A stretch of 64,000 bases of DNA from Lachnospiraceae bacterium (GCA_022510745.1 JAFLSY010000010.1:62001-126000); one strand, 5' to 3'; numbered from the stretch's first letter, positions 18,104 to 25,882 are shown. Notes: generated by a model from the sequence alone, not told the origin. Program-made: numbers and translations.

Positions 18104-18199
18104 ATGGATGTATATGAAATATTAAGCCTGCTGTTTTTGGGCGGTACATTCCTAGTCGCACTGCTTGCCTACATAGATAGGAATAACAAGCGAAAATAA
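18104..18199 (+). CDS. putative holin-like type I toxin (Fst/TxpA-type)
   Basis: 31 residues: MDVYEILS, a single hydrophobic helix, then the basic tail YIDRNNKRK. This matches the small holin-like toxin family common in Bacillota, whose members insert in the membrane. GGGGAGGTGG lies eight bases upstream inside a hairpin. Two converging terminator-like hairpins follow, as in par-type loci where a short antisense RNA represses the toxin. It sits next to the prophage attL, within the older island. Confidence 0.75.
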   Translation: MDVYEILSLLFLGGTFLVALLAYIDRNNKRK

Positions 18200-18290
18200 A
18201 TAAGCCTACCTTGTTACTTGACCGGTACAGGTAGGCTTATTACTCAATCTGGAGGTCAACCACTTTGTGGGCGGTTGCTCTTTTTATGGT
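18199..18290 (-). ncRNA. candidate antisense antitoxin RNA of the type I locus
   Basis: Two hairpins overlap the toxin 3' region. AATAAGCCTACC / GGTAGGCTTATT (18199-18241) is followed by T-rich sequence on the minus strand. CAACC / GGTTG (18258-18277) is followed by CTCTTTTT on the plus strand. Converging transcripts sharing this zone is the par/Fst layout. The minus-strand promoter near 18300-18325 is only weakly recognisable. Ends are approximate. Confidence 0.5.
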
Positions 18291-18359
18291 TATAATATAA
18301 CACAACTGATAAATGGATTCAAGTATCTAGTAAGAATACTTAACAGAAATTAGACTTGT

Positions 18360-18376
18360 CGCCGTGGTGTCGCCAT
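18360..18376. repeat. arm-type repeat, right copy
   Basis: CGCCGT, three bases, GTCGCCAT as at 15052-15068; a third partial unit GCGCCAT follows at 18381. On the minus strand the region could encode the last residues of a lost integrase (MAHTWRHHGDK), but an upstream stop breaks the frame. The rest of 18291-18493 shows nothing else. Confidence 0.5.
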
Positions 18377-18493
18377 GTGTGCGCCATGAATTTGTATCAG
18401 AATGCACTTAGATGTACCTCCGACCAACCACTCAAAGCCCAGAAAGCCCATGTTTCCTACAGAACGTCCTTGCCTGATAGCCCAAAATTAAAC

Positions 18494-18516
18494 ATCGGGG
18501 TGACAGGATTCGAACC
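18494..18516. other. attL core
   Basis: 23 bp identical to attR at 56693-56715: ATCGGGGTGACAGG followed by ATTCGAACC. This copy lacks the rest of the tRNA, so it is the displaced end. Bases 18517-18748 carry only the arm repeat at 18663. Confidence 0.9.
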
Positions 18517-18662
18517 GGATTCTGCTATTTTTCACCCTATATATGAAAACAACCATAAAATAGCCATTATCACGTAACCCCTGTATTTTACTACATTATA
18601 GCTGGGTTAGATATTCTTTTCAATGAATATTTTTTCGTCAATTAACACTCGATTTCAGCACC

Positions 18663-18688
18663 TATGCAACACGAAATGCAACACGAAA
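18663..18688. repeat. integrase arm-type repeat, left end
   Basis: Two tandem copies of ATGCAACACGAA within a 26-bp stretch identical, in the same orientation, to 56634-56659 at the other prophage end. It lies 146 bp inside attL. Predicted arm site for the N-terminal domain of the integrase. Confidence 0.7.
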
Positions 18689-18748
18689 TATGCGCTTTAG
18701 AATCCCTACCATCCATCCTCCAGCAGATTAATACATCCGGGGATTCTG

Positions 18749-19582
18749 CTAATCCGCTTTCATTTTTGCTCTGGTATTCTTCCCACAGACTCCATCCGGA
18801 TCAAGGCCCTTTGCCTTCTGGTAAGCGATGATCGCTTTGACAGTTCCTGACCCGCATATCCCGTCAATACCACCGGCCTCCCCAACAATCTTTTTGATAT
18901 CAGCTCCTGCCTGCTCGAGCTCCCACTGTACCCATCTGACACCGTCTCCGGATGATATGTAGCTTTGTGTTTTGGTCTGCTTGGCCTGTGCCGCAGAGGT
19001 AACGTTTTTTGTTGGCTCAGTGTAGGGATTTCCTGTAGATGTGGTTTGAGCCATTCCATCCCCACTTGCCTTGGCGCCATTATCCAGCACCACCACGGTA
19101 TGTCCCTTGGTCTTTGTTACTAAGATATCCCCTCTCAGAAGATAATCAGACGACTTACAATACTTGTCCTCCGTCAGCTTATCAAAGGCACCGGTACCAA
19201 CAAGTACAGAAGCCTCCGATGCCGTGCTGAATGAACCGACTGTAATGCCAGCATACAAAAGGCAGTTCCTTACAGCTTCGCTACAGTCCGTTTCCACTTT
19301 CTTGGTTACTTTGGATGCATCATACCCATATGGTTTAGCAGCGGATGTCAAGGTGGCTCTGTGATCCTGACAGTAGCCGATATTGTCATTGGCGCATATG
19401 CTCTCCATATTGTAAGCAATCTTCTCTCTCAATGCAGGACCCTTGGCTCTGAGAACAACCCAGCCTTTTGAATGTAAATACCAATTCTGGGTTGATACCT
19501 CACTGCCGGTCTGGTCACCGGCGGCTCCGCCATTGATTCCGCCATTTTCGTTAATCCTTGCGCTTCCTACTCTTACGCCCAT
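18749..19582 (-). CDS. endolysin: cysteine peptidase/amidase domain plus peptidoglycan-binding domain
   Basis: 277 residues. The N-terminal half resembles CHAP/NlpC-P60-type wall hydrolases, with a candidate catalytic Cys in ETDCSEAVRN and His in GHTVVVLDNG. The C-terminal 70 residues form a PG_binding_1 module (VRWVQWELEQAG, then DGICGSGTVKAI). It should cut cell-wall peptides at the end of infection after holin opens the membrane. ATG at 19582 has AAGGAGG; the upstream frame to 19624 is leader hairpin. It is the last late gene, just inside attL. Confidence 0.82.
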   Translation of the reverse strand: MGVRVGSARINENGGINGGAAGDQTGSEVSTQNWYLHSKGWVVLRAKGPALREKIAYNMESICANDNIGYCQDHRATLTSAAKPYGYDASKVTKKVETDCSEAVRNCLLYAGITVGSFSTASEASVLVGTGAFDKLTEDKYCKSSDYLLRGDILVTKTKGHTVVVLDNGAKASGDGMAQTTSTGNPYTEPTKNVTSAAQAKQTKTQSYISSGDGVRWVQWELEQAGADIKKIVGEAGGIDGICGSGTVKAIIAYQKAKGLDPDGVCGKNTRAKMKAD

Positions 19583-19600
19583 ATTTTCCTCCTTAAAAAT

Positions 19601-19640
19601 AGAGCCGGACATATCAGGATACATCCGGCTCTGTGGCTCT
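19601..19640 (-). repeat. late-block leader hairpin, copy 1 (before endolysin)
   Basis: On the minus strand a doubled AGAGCC is followed by a perfect nine-base stem (AGAGCCGGA / TCCGGCTCT) and ATTTTT, then the endolysin ribosome binding site. One of six related elements in the prophage. Confidence 0.8.
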
Positions 19641-19666
19641 TTTCACTATACAAATGTAGTTTCATC

Positions 19667-19981
19667 TTATTTACTTCCCGCAGCTCCTTTAAGCTGCTTG
19701 ATTGCCTGAACGACCTTATCATATCCGTTGGTGGCAACCAGAAAACTCAGATACATAAGAGCTATCAATTCAACCGCAATCTTCCCGTTTATGGCGGTCT
19801 CAGTCCAGACCAGATAGCCTGCTGATACTGCTGCGGAGATAACAACCGACGTAATGGCGGCCATCACATTTGCGGAATAATTAGCGCTCTTTTTATCAAG
19901 GACACTCTTTATTCCCTGCACAGTGAGATTAGTTAAAATAGACACTACAAGTAGCGCAAAACATAAAAATTCAATCGTCAT
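19667..19981 (-). CDS. phage holin-like membrane protein
   Basis: 104 residues with three predicted membrane helices (about 4-22, 38-58, 68-88) and a short basic tail QAIKQLKGAAGSK. Size, topology and position directly upstream of the lysin fit a class I holin. It would form membrane holes that release the lysin. ATG at 19981 has AGGAGG six bases upstream; it overlaps the preceding gene by 11 bases. Confidence 0.68.
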   Translation of the reverse strand: MTIEFLCFALLVVSILTNLTVQGIKSVLDKKSANYSANVMAAITSVVISAAVSAGYLVWTETAINGKIAVELIALMYLSFLVATNGYDKVVQAIKQLKGAAGSK

Positions 19982-20378
19982 AAAAATCCTCCTGTTCTTC
20001 CGCCTCTTCCGGCGTGTGCTCCTCATCCTTCCCTTTGCGGACGAGGGTGCTGTTGATCGGTACCGAAAAACTTAATTGATTTTTTTCAAAAACGTTCATG
20101 ATCGTATTTGTAGCCAGATACACAATGACCGGCGCAACGATCTCCCGGACGATGGTGGTCGAAACATCCACGACCGGGTCCTTGTCAAAGCTCGCCAGTA
20201 CATAGGACCATGTTGTGAGCAGCATCCCGTGTGCGATCACTGCTGCCGTTACCAGCTTTGAGTATGTATCAAGGCTGACTTTTTTCTTTCTCGCCTTCTT
20301 GCTTCTCCTGACGGCGCATAGCTCGATATAGAACCCGAAGAAAAGACCGGCTGCAAATGTCACCACCAGTTTAACCAT
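19971..20378 (-). CDS. phage membrane protein of the lysis block
   Basis: 135 residues with three hydrophobic helices (about 4-20, 45-64, 78-97) and an acidic tail (EEHTPEEAEEQEDFYDD). GAAGG lies eight bases before ATG at 20378; two earlier in-frame starts are crowded by the site. It overlaps both neighbours, so it is coupled within the holin cluster. Probably a second holin or an antiholin; no family was recognised with certainty. Confidence 0.55.
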   Translation of the reverse strand: MVKLVVTFAAGLFFGFYIELCAVRRSKKARKKKVSLDTYSKLVTAAVIAHGMLLTTWSYVLASFDKDPVVDVSTTIVREIVAPVIVYLATNTIMNVFEKNQLSFSVPINSTLVRKGKDEEHTPEEAEEQEDFYDD

Positions 20379-20709
20379 CTGCATCACCTTCTTTCCTTTT
20401 ATGTGGTGGTTCAGTAGGCAGCTGTTTCAGATCCTCTATCAGATCGGTCGCTATATCATTGCCACCCAGCGCATGGTATGGGATATACATTCTTTGAGCA
20501 TTTTCCCTGGCGTAAATCGGGCAGTATCCCCGTTCGCTCCACTTATTGTAGGTTTCTACAATCCCGTTCCGTAAAAGGGCCTGCACACCCTCTGCAACGG
20601 CTTTGTTTTTCAGGTGCTGATTATATAAGATCTTTCCAAATACACCCATGCCGCTGATTATGATTCCGAAAAGTACCTCCACCCAATACCTCACAACAAA
20701 CTCAGCCAT
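20371..20709 (-). CDS. small phage protein with N-terminal membrane helix and YxALGGN motif
   Basis: 112 residues: one membrane helix (about 8-26), then a conserved soluble part with GVQALLRN, GYCPIYAREN and YHALGGND. I recognise this as a widespread clostridial prophage family located beside holins, usually unannotated. ATG at 20709 has GGAAG six bases upstream and overlaps the end of a 24-codon frame. A holin-associated role is inferred from position only. Confidence 0.6.
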   Translation of the reverse strand: MAEFVVRYWVEVLFGIIISGMGVFGKILYNQHLKNKAVAEGVQALLRNGIVETYNKWSERGYCPIYARENAQRMYIPYHALGGNDIATDLIEDLKQLPTEPPHKRKEGDADG

Positions 20710-20776
20710 GATGCACTTCCTTTCCCAGCTCGGCTGACACCGATTTTTTCTTGTTTCTAAATAAGACATATGACAT
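20702..20776 (-). CDS. 24-residue leader ORF of the lysis block
   Basis: A short frame beginning MSYVLFRNKKK, with AGGAG and good spacing, whose stop overlaps the next start. Translation through it would couple to the holin-block genes. It directly follows leader hairpin copy 2. Its existence as a peptide is unproven. Confidence 0.4.
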   Translation of the reverse strand: MSYVLFRNKKKSVSAELGKEVHHG

Positions 20777-20803
20777 TTGATCACTCTCCTTTTTGTAAAT
20801 ATA

Positions 20804-20843
20804 AAAGCCGGTATCCATATGGATGATCCGGCTCTGTGGCTCT
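20804..20843 (-). repeat. late-block leader hairpin, copy 2 (before lysis block)
   Basis: Minus strand: AGAGCC, AC, AGAGCCGG stem, loop, CCGGCTTTT arm, then the start region of the lysis genes. Same family as 19601. Confidence 0.75.
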
Positions 20844-20869
20844 AATTATTCAGTTGTTACTGTTACTCT

Positions 20870-21319
20870 GTGATAAATAATGATTTAGGGAACTGTAAGT
20901 TCTCCGTGAAGGAAGACGGCGCTTATGTCACATATACCCCTCCCGGAGGTGCTGATGCAGTCTCAAAAAAATTGGGTAGCTATGACTTTTCCGCTTTAAA
21001 AGAAGAGGTCATAGTGGAATATCCCGCTCTTTATTCTGGGCCACATATCATGTCCAGCTATGAGCTTGATTTTACGGACGTGATATACTTTGACATTGGT
21101 ATTGATCCTAATAGCAATACGAGTTATCATTATCCGTTTGGTTACATTGTGGTGCCGGGTGACGACCACCATTATGGTTACGGAGGACCCACTTGTGGCA
21201 GAGGAAACGGTATAGTGCTTAATGCAAACGGATTAACCGGACAGCAAACGATTACTATAAATAACATGTCAGGAAGCGCTCAGCGACTAGCCTATATTAA
21301 AGCCTATAAATGCACCTAG
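20870..21319 (+). CDS. silent alternative C-terminus of the tail fibre (inverted cassette)
   Basis: An open frame of about 149 codons on the plus strand with no ribosome binding site and no promoter. Its beginning (NNDLGNCKFSV, then EDG and GGADAV) is homologous to residues 66-106 of the minus-strand fibre gene (NNDLTDC, then FAVSEEG and GADAV). The remainder is a different, His/Tyr/Gly-rich tip domain (DDHHYGYGG). It ends 18 bases from the end of the fibre gene, tail to tail. Inversion across the flanking repeats would fuse it in frame to the fibre N-terminus, giving a 213-residue fibre. Confidence 0.7.
   Translation: MINNDLGNCKFSVKEDGAYVTYTPPGGADAVSKKLGSYDFSALKEEVIVEYPALYSGPHIMSSYELDFTDVIYFDIGIDPNSNTSYHYPFGYIVVPGDDHHYGYGGPTCGRGNGIVLNANGLTGQQTITINNMSGSAQRLAYIKAYKCT
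20874..20887. repeat. inverted repeat, left crossover site of the fibre cassette
   Basis: TAAATAATGATTTA, with ACTGT conserved a few bases further inside. The partner, in reverse orientation, is 21761-21774. Confidence 0.65.
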
Positions 21320-21337
21320 AATGCTTGTCTCTGTGGG

Positions 21338-21970
21338 CTAATCTGTAAAAGTTATTAAAAATCCATATATCGCAGTTGAACCGCCGACGTTGTGCCGTAA
21401 AGTGATGCTTAAAATATCCTTATCCTCAACATCTATGCTGATCAATTGCCCGCTTATAAAGGCCACAGAAACATCTGTATCACCCGTATTATATATGATT
21501 GTGTTGTCACCGGTTGTATTGGTCATAGAACTATTTGATATGATTATCTTTTTTGCTCCGAATAAGTTGTCAAAATTAAATATTGCGTTAGCACCGGTTT
21601 GTATAGAAAGTTTTTCCATATTAACGGGTGAATACGGTAATTGTACGCCACTAGAAAAAGGGATAACTGCATCAGCACCTTCCTTATCCTTCCACCAAAA
21701 GCCCGGTTTCCCTTCTTCGCTTACGGCAAAGCGGAAGCGCTCGCCAGTAGAACAGTCCGTTAAATCATTATTTAGCGCAGTGAACCCTTCATCAATTCTG
21801 CCTTCCAAATCATTCATTGATGCTGCGCTAAATGCATCACCTTCCTGGGACACATCTCCCTCTGACCTAGAGACAGTCACAAGTTCACTGCTTCCGTCCG
21901 ACTTTGTCAGCGTTCTTCTTGTGGGAAACTCTGATACCCTGTCTTTCCACGTTTTTTTATTAAAAATCAT
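21338..21970 (-). CDS. tail fibre / receptor-binding protein (expressed form)
   Basis: 210 residues. The first 66 (MIFNKKTWKDRVSEFPTRRT, then a serine-rich linker and a short helix) form a conserved anchor. After NNDL the sequence becomes a beta-rich variable tip containing repeated NTTGDNT/NTGDTD turns. The AGGAGG site and start at 21970 are strong. It follows the hub and baseplate genes, as fibres do. The boundary between constant and variable parts coincides exactly with the inverted repeat at 21761-21774. Confidence 0.75.
   Translation of the reverse strand: MIFNKKTWKDRVSEFPTRRTLTKSDGSSELVTVSRSEGDVSQEGDAFSAASMNDLEGRIDEGFTALNNDLTDCSTGERFRFAVSEEGKPGFWWKDKEGADAVIPFSSGVQLPYSPVNMEKLSIQTGANAIFNFDNLFGAKKIIISNSSMTNTTGDNTIIYNTGDTDVSVAFISGQLISIDVEDKDILSITLRHNVGGSTAIYGFLITFTD
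21761..21774. repeat. inverted repeat, right crossover site inside the fibre gene
   Basis: Minus strand reads TAAATAATGATTTA, then ACTGT after four bases, as in the left copy. The first T is the second base of a codon in both copies. Confidence 0.65.
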
Positions 21971-21982
21971 ATTTTGTTCCTC

Positions 21983-22549
21983 CTATAAAAGTAGTCCTGT
22001 ATCATCACCGGCAAAGATTTCTTCACCAGCATAATAATGGAATTGTGCGTTAATCACCTCATACACATCGGCAAGGATTCTTTCCAGATCATTGTATTTT
22101 TGCCAGATATTATACGGTAAGACTGGTACTTGTGGTGTATCCGTATGCACATGGTACCCTTGCCGAATGAGAGTCACGTTTGCCCTTAAATCCTCAAAAT
22201 AGTTTTCCTTAGGAAACTCAGGTACGCTCTCCACATGGCTGGCGGATGATATCTCCAAAACATCCAGCAAAATCTGAATATCATTTTCAATCCGCATCAA
22301 GTCGGAATGATTGATACACCCCTTTAAACCAGCTAGATATTCTTCCTGCTGCTCTGCTGTCAGCTCCTGCCAACTATGTGCACACAGAAATATTGCCCGC
22401 TCTATATCAGCCTGTGCCCTGTCCGTAACAGGAAGGATCCATACATACGGATAAGTATAAGCAGCGCTTTTTAGTGCCACCCGCTGCGACTTTGGGCTGC
22501 TGCCTTCAGTTGCTTTCTTATAATATGGATTGATTGGCCGTAGGTCCAT
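21983..22549 (-). CDS. phage baseplate/tail-tip accessory protein
   Basis: 188 residues, mostly helical, beginning LRPINPYYKKATEGSSP and ending EEIFAGDDTGLL. The end resembles the end of the upstream hub (EIFAGERE), a pattern seen in other clostridial siphophages. The start overlaps the hub stop (TGATG). Probably links hub and fibre; no family name is known to me. Confidence 0.6.
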   Translation of the reverse strand: MDLRPINPYYKKATEGSSPKSQRVALKSAAYTYPYVWILPVTDRAQADIERAIFLCAHSWQELTAEQQEEYLAGLKGCINHSDLMRIENDIQILLDVLEISSASHVESVPEFPKENYFEDLRANVTLIRQGYHVHTDTPQVPVLPYNIWQKYNDLERILADVYEVINAQFHYYAGEEIFAGDDTGLLL

Positions 22550-24264
22550 CAGATCATCTCCCTTTCTCCGGCAAATATTTCTCCCGTATATGCGTTGGAA
22601 GAGGTAACTACACTATAGCCTCTGCAGACGGCATCTGCTATGAAGCCACCACTCAAATCTATTGTCTGGCTGGCAATCTCGGAAGTCACCATATTTCCAT
22701 GGATATCCATGATATTAACCCACTCGCCTGTTCTTTCCGTATTCAGCAAGTACCGTAAATTGACAATCTGGCGCAGCTGATAATAACGGAGTAGCCTCTC
22801 TGCTATTTCCTTCACTCTAACGGTATTGACAAGTGTACATCCACTATATGACTGTATATTCTCTACTTCTCCCGCTTCAATTCTGTCTACTGTTGCCGTA
22901 TAGGTAATAGTATTACTCTCATAGCGCTTACCGCAAATTGTGCATTCTCCTGCTTCTGCCATTAAAATGCATACATAGTTAGTACCAGAGTCCAGCATAC
23001 TTCCCCCTGATGCCTCTAACTCGGTATAGGGATCAGTAAATTCAATCAAGCTTTCTCCCGCAGGTAATGTGTCGTTAAAAGCTTCCTCCGCTTCATCTTT
23101 CAATTTATATCTGCTGTAAGAGATTGATACTCCGGACACATATTCATCCATTTCCACCTTGGTGCCCATAAATTTTCTATCTATCCCTATAGTGCTGTCT
23201 GCATAGCGGTCCGGCATATAGATGCGTATTATTCCTGTTCTACTGCAGTCAGTAACTGCTCCGCAGGCAAAAATCACCTGTTGGATGGCTTCTCTGTGGG
23301 TACAGATAGGTAAATATCCCGTAATAGGGATGCTACGAACCTCCTCCGCTACATAGTAGTCATCTACACCGGCAGAATCCATAATGCTGTCAATAATATC
23401 ACCAGCCAAAACATCCTCATAGACTTTACCGTGATAAAACTTGGTATTATCCAGCATTCCTATTCTATCTACCAGAGAAAAACTAACAATGTTGCGGTCA
23501 CTTTGCCATGTATTGATATACAAAGTTCCGCAAAGCACTTCTTTATCCATTACTTCCTCTACAATGGTGAGCTCTTGGTATTTCTGTATGGATTTCCAGA
23601 TTCCACTCTGATTATCCAGTCCAAAATCATTTGCAACATCCACTATAGAAATTTCTGCCGTATTAATCGGAATTGTTGCCCCGGTCACATCCACTTCTTC
23701 AGTCAAGCTTGCTTCTTTAATATTTTCTCCCGTCCAGTCGATCTCTGTACCATACTTAACGTACTGACATCGAATTCTCTGCCCGGGACGTCTAGTCCGC
23801 ATGAAGGATATTTCGATCTTTCCATAATTAGGAACCTGCTTCCTACAAAAGAACTTCATCCCGTCAGGAAAATAGGTTTCTGAGGCCAGCTTCTCTCCAC
23901 TTAGGTTATACCATATGACGGTAATCTCTGCCGGGTAATCTTCCAAAAAGAACAGCATAATACCAACAGAGGTATGCTGCTGCGTGAATTCTACTGAAAA
24001 CATCGGGTTCTCTTCAAAAAGGCACTGTGTATTGGACACTTGGTCTGAAATAAAAGGAATTTTCGATGTATCCGACAGTATTTGCCTGCTGCCATCTAAA
24101 ATGAAGCTATTGAGATCAGGCACCGCATATAGAGGATATTCCGCTTTCTCTTTCATCAACGTAATATTTCCAATATCTGCATTATTCTCGGAAGATACCG
24201 TGCTGTCCGCTGATGCAGACACATCAACAAATTCCATATGCACTTTGCAACTGGTATAAGGCAT
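22549..24264 (-). CDS. tail hub / baseplate protein
   Basis: 571 residues without membrane segments, beta-rich, with a central part (VSFSLVDRIGMLD to EAIQQVIFACGA) that resembles gpD/gp27-like tail hub proteins, and an internal CTICGKRYE pair of cysteines. It lies after tape measure and distal tail genes and before fibre, where the hub is expected. ATG at 24264 follows AGGAGG; leader hairpin copy 3 stands just upstream. Confidence 0.68.
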   Translation of the reverse strand: MPYTSCKVHMEFVDVSASADSTVSSENNADIGNITLMKEKAEYPLYAVPDLNSFILDGSRQILSDTSKIPFISDQVSNTQCLFEENPMFSVEFTQQHTSVGIMLFFLEDYPAEITVIWYNLSGEKLASETYFPDGMKFFCRKQVPNYGKIEISFMRTRRPGQRIRCQYVKYGTEIDWTGENIKEASLTEEVDVTGATIPINTAEISIVDVANDFGLDNQSGIWKSIQKYQELTIVEEVMDKEVLCGTLYINTWQSDRNIVSFSLVDRIGMLDNTKFYHGKVYEDVLAGDIIDSIMDSAGVDDYYVAEEVRSIPITGYLPICTHREAIQQVIFACGAVTDCSRTGIIRIYMPDRYADSTIGIDRKFMGTKVEMDEYVSGVSISYSRYKLKDEAEEAFNDTLPAGESLIEFTDPYTELEASGGSMLDSGTNYVCILMAEAGECTICGKRYESNTITYTATVDRIEAGEVENIQSYSGCTLVNTVRVKEIAERLLRYYQLRQIVNLRYLLNTERTGEWVNIMDIHGNMVTSEIASQTIDLSGGFIADAVCRGYSVVTSSNAYTGEIFAGEREMI

Positions 24265-24286
24265 GGCATCCTCCTTGAAATAGAAA

Positions 24287-24324
24287 AGAGCCAAGTAGAT
24301 CTCTCTACTCGGCTCCGTGGCTCT
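24287..24324 (-). repeat. late-block leader hairpin, copy 3 (before tail hub)
   Basis: Minus strand: AGAGCC, AC, GGAGCCGAGTAG stem, CTACTTGGCTC arm, then TTTT and the hub ribosome binding site. Same family as 19601. Confidence 0.8.
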
Positions 24325-24364
24325 GTACACATTATAATATAATTATACTATTTGTGTCAATGTT

Positions 24365-24739
24365 TCAGATGTCCTCATGTGGCGGTTTTATATCTTTTTG
24401 CTCCTTAACCTTTTTCTCTTTAATATGACTTTTCAATTTTTCATCAACATATACATAACCCAAACAAATTACAAACAATATTGATACAGGAACTATCACC
24501 TTAAAAACACTATCACTTTCGTATGGATGATAAATGTCAGACTTTAACGCTATACTTTTAACTACATCAGATAATGAGGAAATAAAATAATTTACTGTAT
24601 TCTTTGCAGTGTATAAAAGGCAAAATAATAATAGAATAAACAGGCCCGCTAAATTTACCCTTCCGCCAGGCGTTACTAACTCCAATTTGAGTAACCTTAA
24701 TATCTTAATATACCATGCAGTATTATCTTTCTTTTTCAT
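24365..24739 (-). CDS. moron membrane protein 3 (two helices)
   Basis: 124 residues with hydrophobic helices at about 29-48 and 82-100 and a Lys/Glu-rich tail. It overlaps the preceding gene by 17 bases. AT-rich compared with the tail genes on either side, it belongs to a three-gene insert between the distal tail and hub genes. Not a structural protein by appearance; function unknown. Confidence 0.55.
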   Translation of the reverse strand: MKKKDNTAWYIKILRLLKLELVTPGGRVNLAGLFILLLFCLLYTAKNTVNYFISSLSDVVKSIALKSDIYHPYESDSVFKVIVPVSILFVICLGYVYVDEKLKSHIKEKKVKEQKDIKPPHEDI

Positions 24740-25190
24740 CTCTTAATAGTTTTCTCCATTCAAATAAGGATATTAATGCAGTAAAAAATAAAGTTGAACT
24801 AATTAACAAGGCACAAACAAGATAGTATGGATCCAATACATAAATATGCATTGTATGGGACAATGCTAGAAATATAGATGCCCCAACTATAATACCCATA
24901 TTAACCACCAGAAATAACATCGTATGCATTGGAATACATTTCTTTAAAATCATTTTCATTTTACTATTCTGCTCTTTTAAATATGCGTTTTCGCCTTCTA
25001 TATCCGATATGTACTGCTGCTGTATCGCATTATCCTTATCTTGTGCAATACGCTGCAGATCACACAAACTTTGAACCATATCTGTTAAGTTATCTATAGA
25101 ATACTTTATTTCGCTTATCTCATCCGTCTCATTATCAGATGAATGCTTTGTCTTTAATATTTCAACAAAATCAATAACCACTGAATCCAT
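24723..25190 (-). CDS. moron membrane protein 2 (coiled coil plus two helices)
   Basis: 155 residues. A charged, heptad-like N-terminal region (about 15-85) is followed by two membrane helices (about 90-110 and 120-143) and a basic tail. GAGGG precedes ATG. It lies 11 bases after the first gene of the insert and overlaps the third. The membrane location of two of the three products suggests a superinfection-exclusion or other lysogenic conversion role (inference). Confidence 0.55.
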   Translation of the reverse strand: MDSVVIDFVEILKTKHSSDNETDEISEIKYSIDNLTDMVQSLCDLQRIAQDKDNAIQQQYISDIEGENAYLKEQNSKMKMILKKCIPMHTMLFLVVNMGIIVGASIFLALSHTMHIYVLDPYYLVCALLISSTLFFTALISLFEWRKLLRDEKER

Positions 25191-25201
25191 GTGTTTTCCC
25201 T

Positions 25202-25759
25202 CTATTGTTTATCTACTGTTCTTTTAAACAAATGATTGTATTCTTCTGTTAATATATCAAAAACATTTTCTTCCATACAATCTGCAACACCTATACAAAC
25301 ATTGAGTTTTTTAAGATCTCTAATTCTCATCTGCAAGGAATATAACACATCATCTCTCCAGTATGCTATTTTAATTTCTGGTATGATTTTATGTACATCC
25401 AGAAAAGAAGGGTCTATGTATACTTTGTTTCCAACAAAGTCCAACCAATCCTGTATTTTATCATCGCTGACAAAATCTCTACTAAAAGGAATAACGTCTT
25501 TTAAACCAGCATCTATAGAATACTCTTCACTACTAAAATATCTATTGATTTCTGCCATATACTCTTTCATTAAATCATTATTTCCAGAAATACAATCAAA
25601 TCCTTGTCCATTCTGTTGCTTACATACAAGTATTTTTTCTGTTTCATATTTTTTCTTCATATTACGAGAAAAGTCCTCTGTAAAATAGCGGCAAGATTCT
25701 GCCTTCATTTCTTCATCTAGTTCCGCACCTAAAGACACACTTAATAAATAAACACACAT
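25202..25759 (-). CDS. moron soluble protein 1
   Basis: 185 residues, soluble, mixed charge, with no motif I recognise. It is first in the three-gene insert 24365-25759. AAGGAAGG lies ahead of ATG, and the 230-base gap upstream suggests its own promoter. Its low GC and non-structural look contrast with the flanking tail genes. Confidence 0.55.
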   Translation of the reverse strand: MCVYLLSVSLGAELDEEMKAESCRYFTEDFSRNMKKKYETEKILVCKQQNGQGFDCISGNNDLMKEYMAEINRYFSSEEYSIDAGLKDVIPFSRDFVSDDKIQDWLDFVGNKVYIDPSFLDVHKIIPEIKIAYWRDDVLYSLQMRIRDLKKLNVCIGVADCMEENVFDILTEEYNHLFKRTVDKQ

Positions 25760-25834
25760 TGCTGTTTACCTTCCTTAGTACATTAATTCTACATTTTCTA
25801 ACGTGGGACACCCACAGCTAAGACATGCCAGGGC

Positions 25835-25882
25835 TTAATCAGAACATTCTTTCCAAAATTCCTTACAGATAATCAGATTCAT
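25835..25882 (-). CDS. possible 15-residue leader peptide
   Basis: A 16-codon frame (MNLIICKEFWKECSD) with a strong GGGGGTG site, 75 bases before the insert's first gene. A small GTGGG/CCCAC hairpin lies between them. Could be a translated leader of the moron operon; evidence is only the start signal. Confidence 0.3.
   Translation of the reverse strand: MNLIICKEFWKECSD

Noticed and set aside
17937..18161. 74-codon minus-strand ORF at the type I toxin
   Set aside because: It is antisense to the toxin gene and its promoter, with no start signal.
20870..21970. Diversity-generating retroelement as the source of fibre variation
   Set aside because: No reverse transcriptase, no template repeat and no adenine-biased variation; the inverted cassette explains the arrangement.
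21390..22034. 214-codon plus-strand ORF opposite the fibre gene
   Set aside because: Antisense to the fibre and baseplate genes, no start signal, low-complexity Ser/Leu composition typical of reverse-frame reading.
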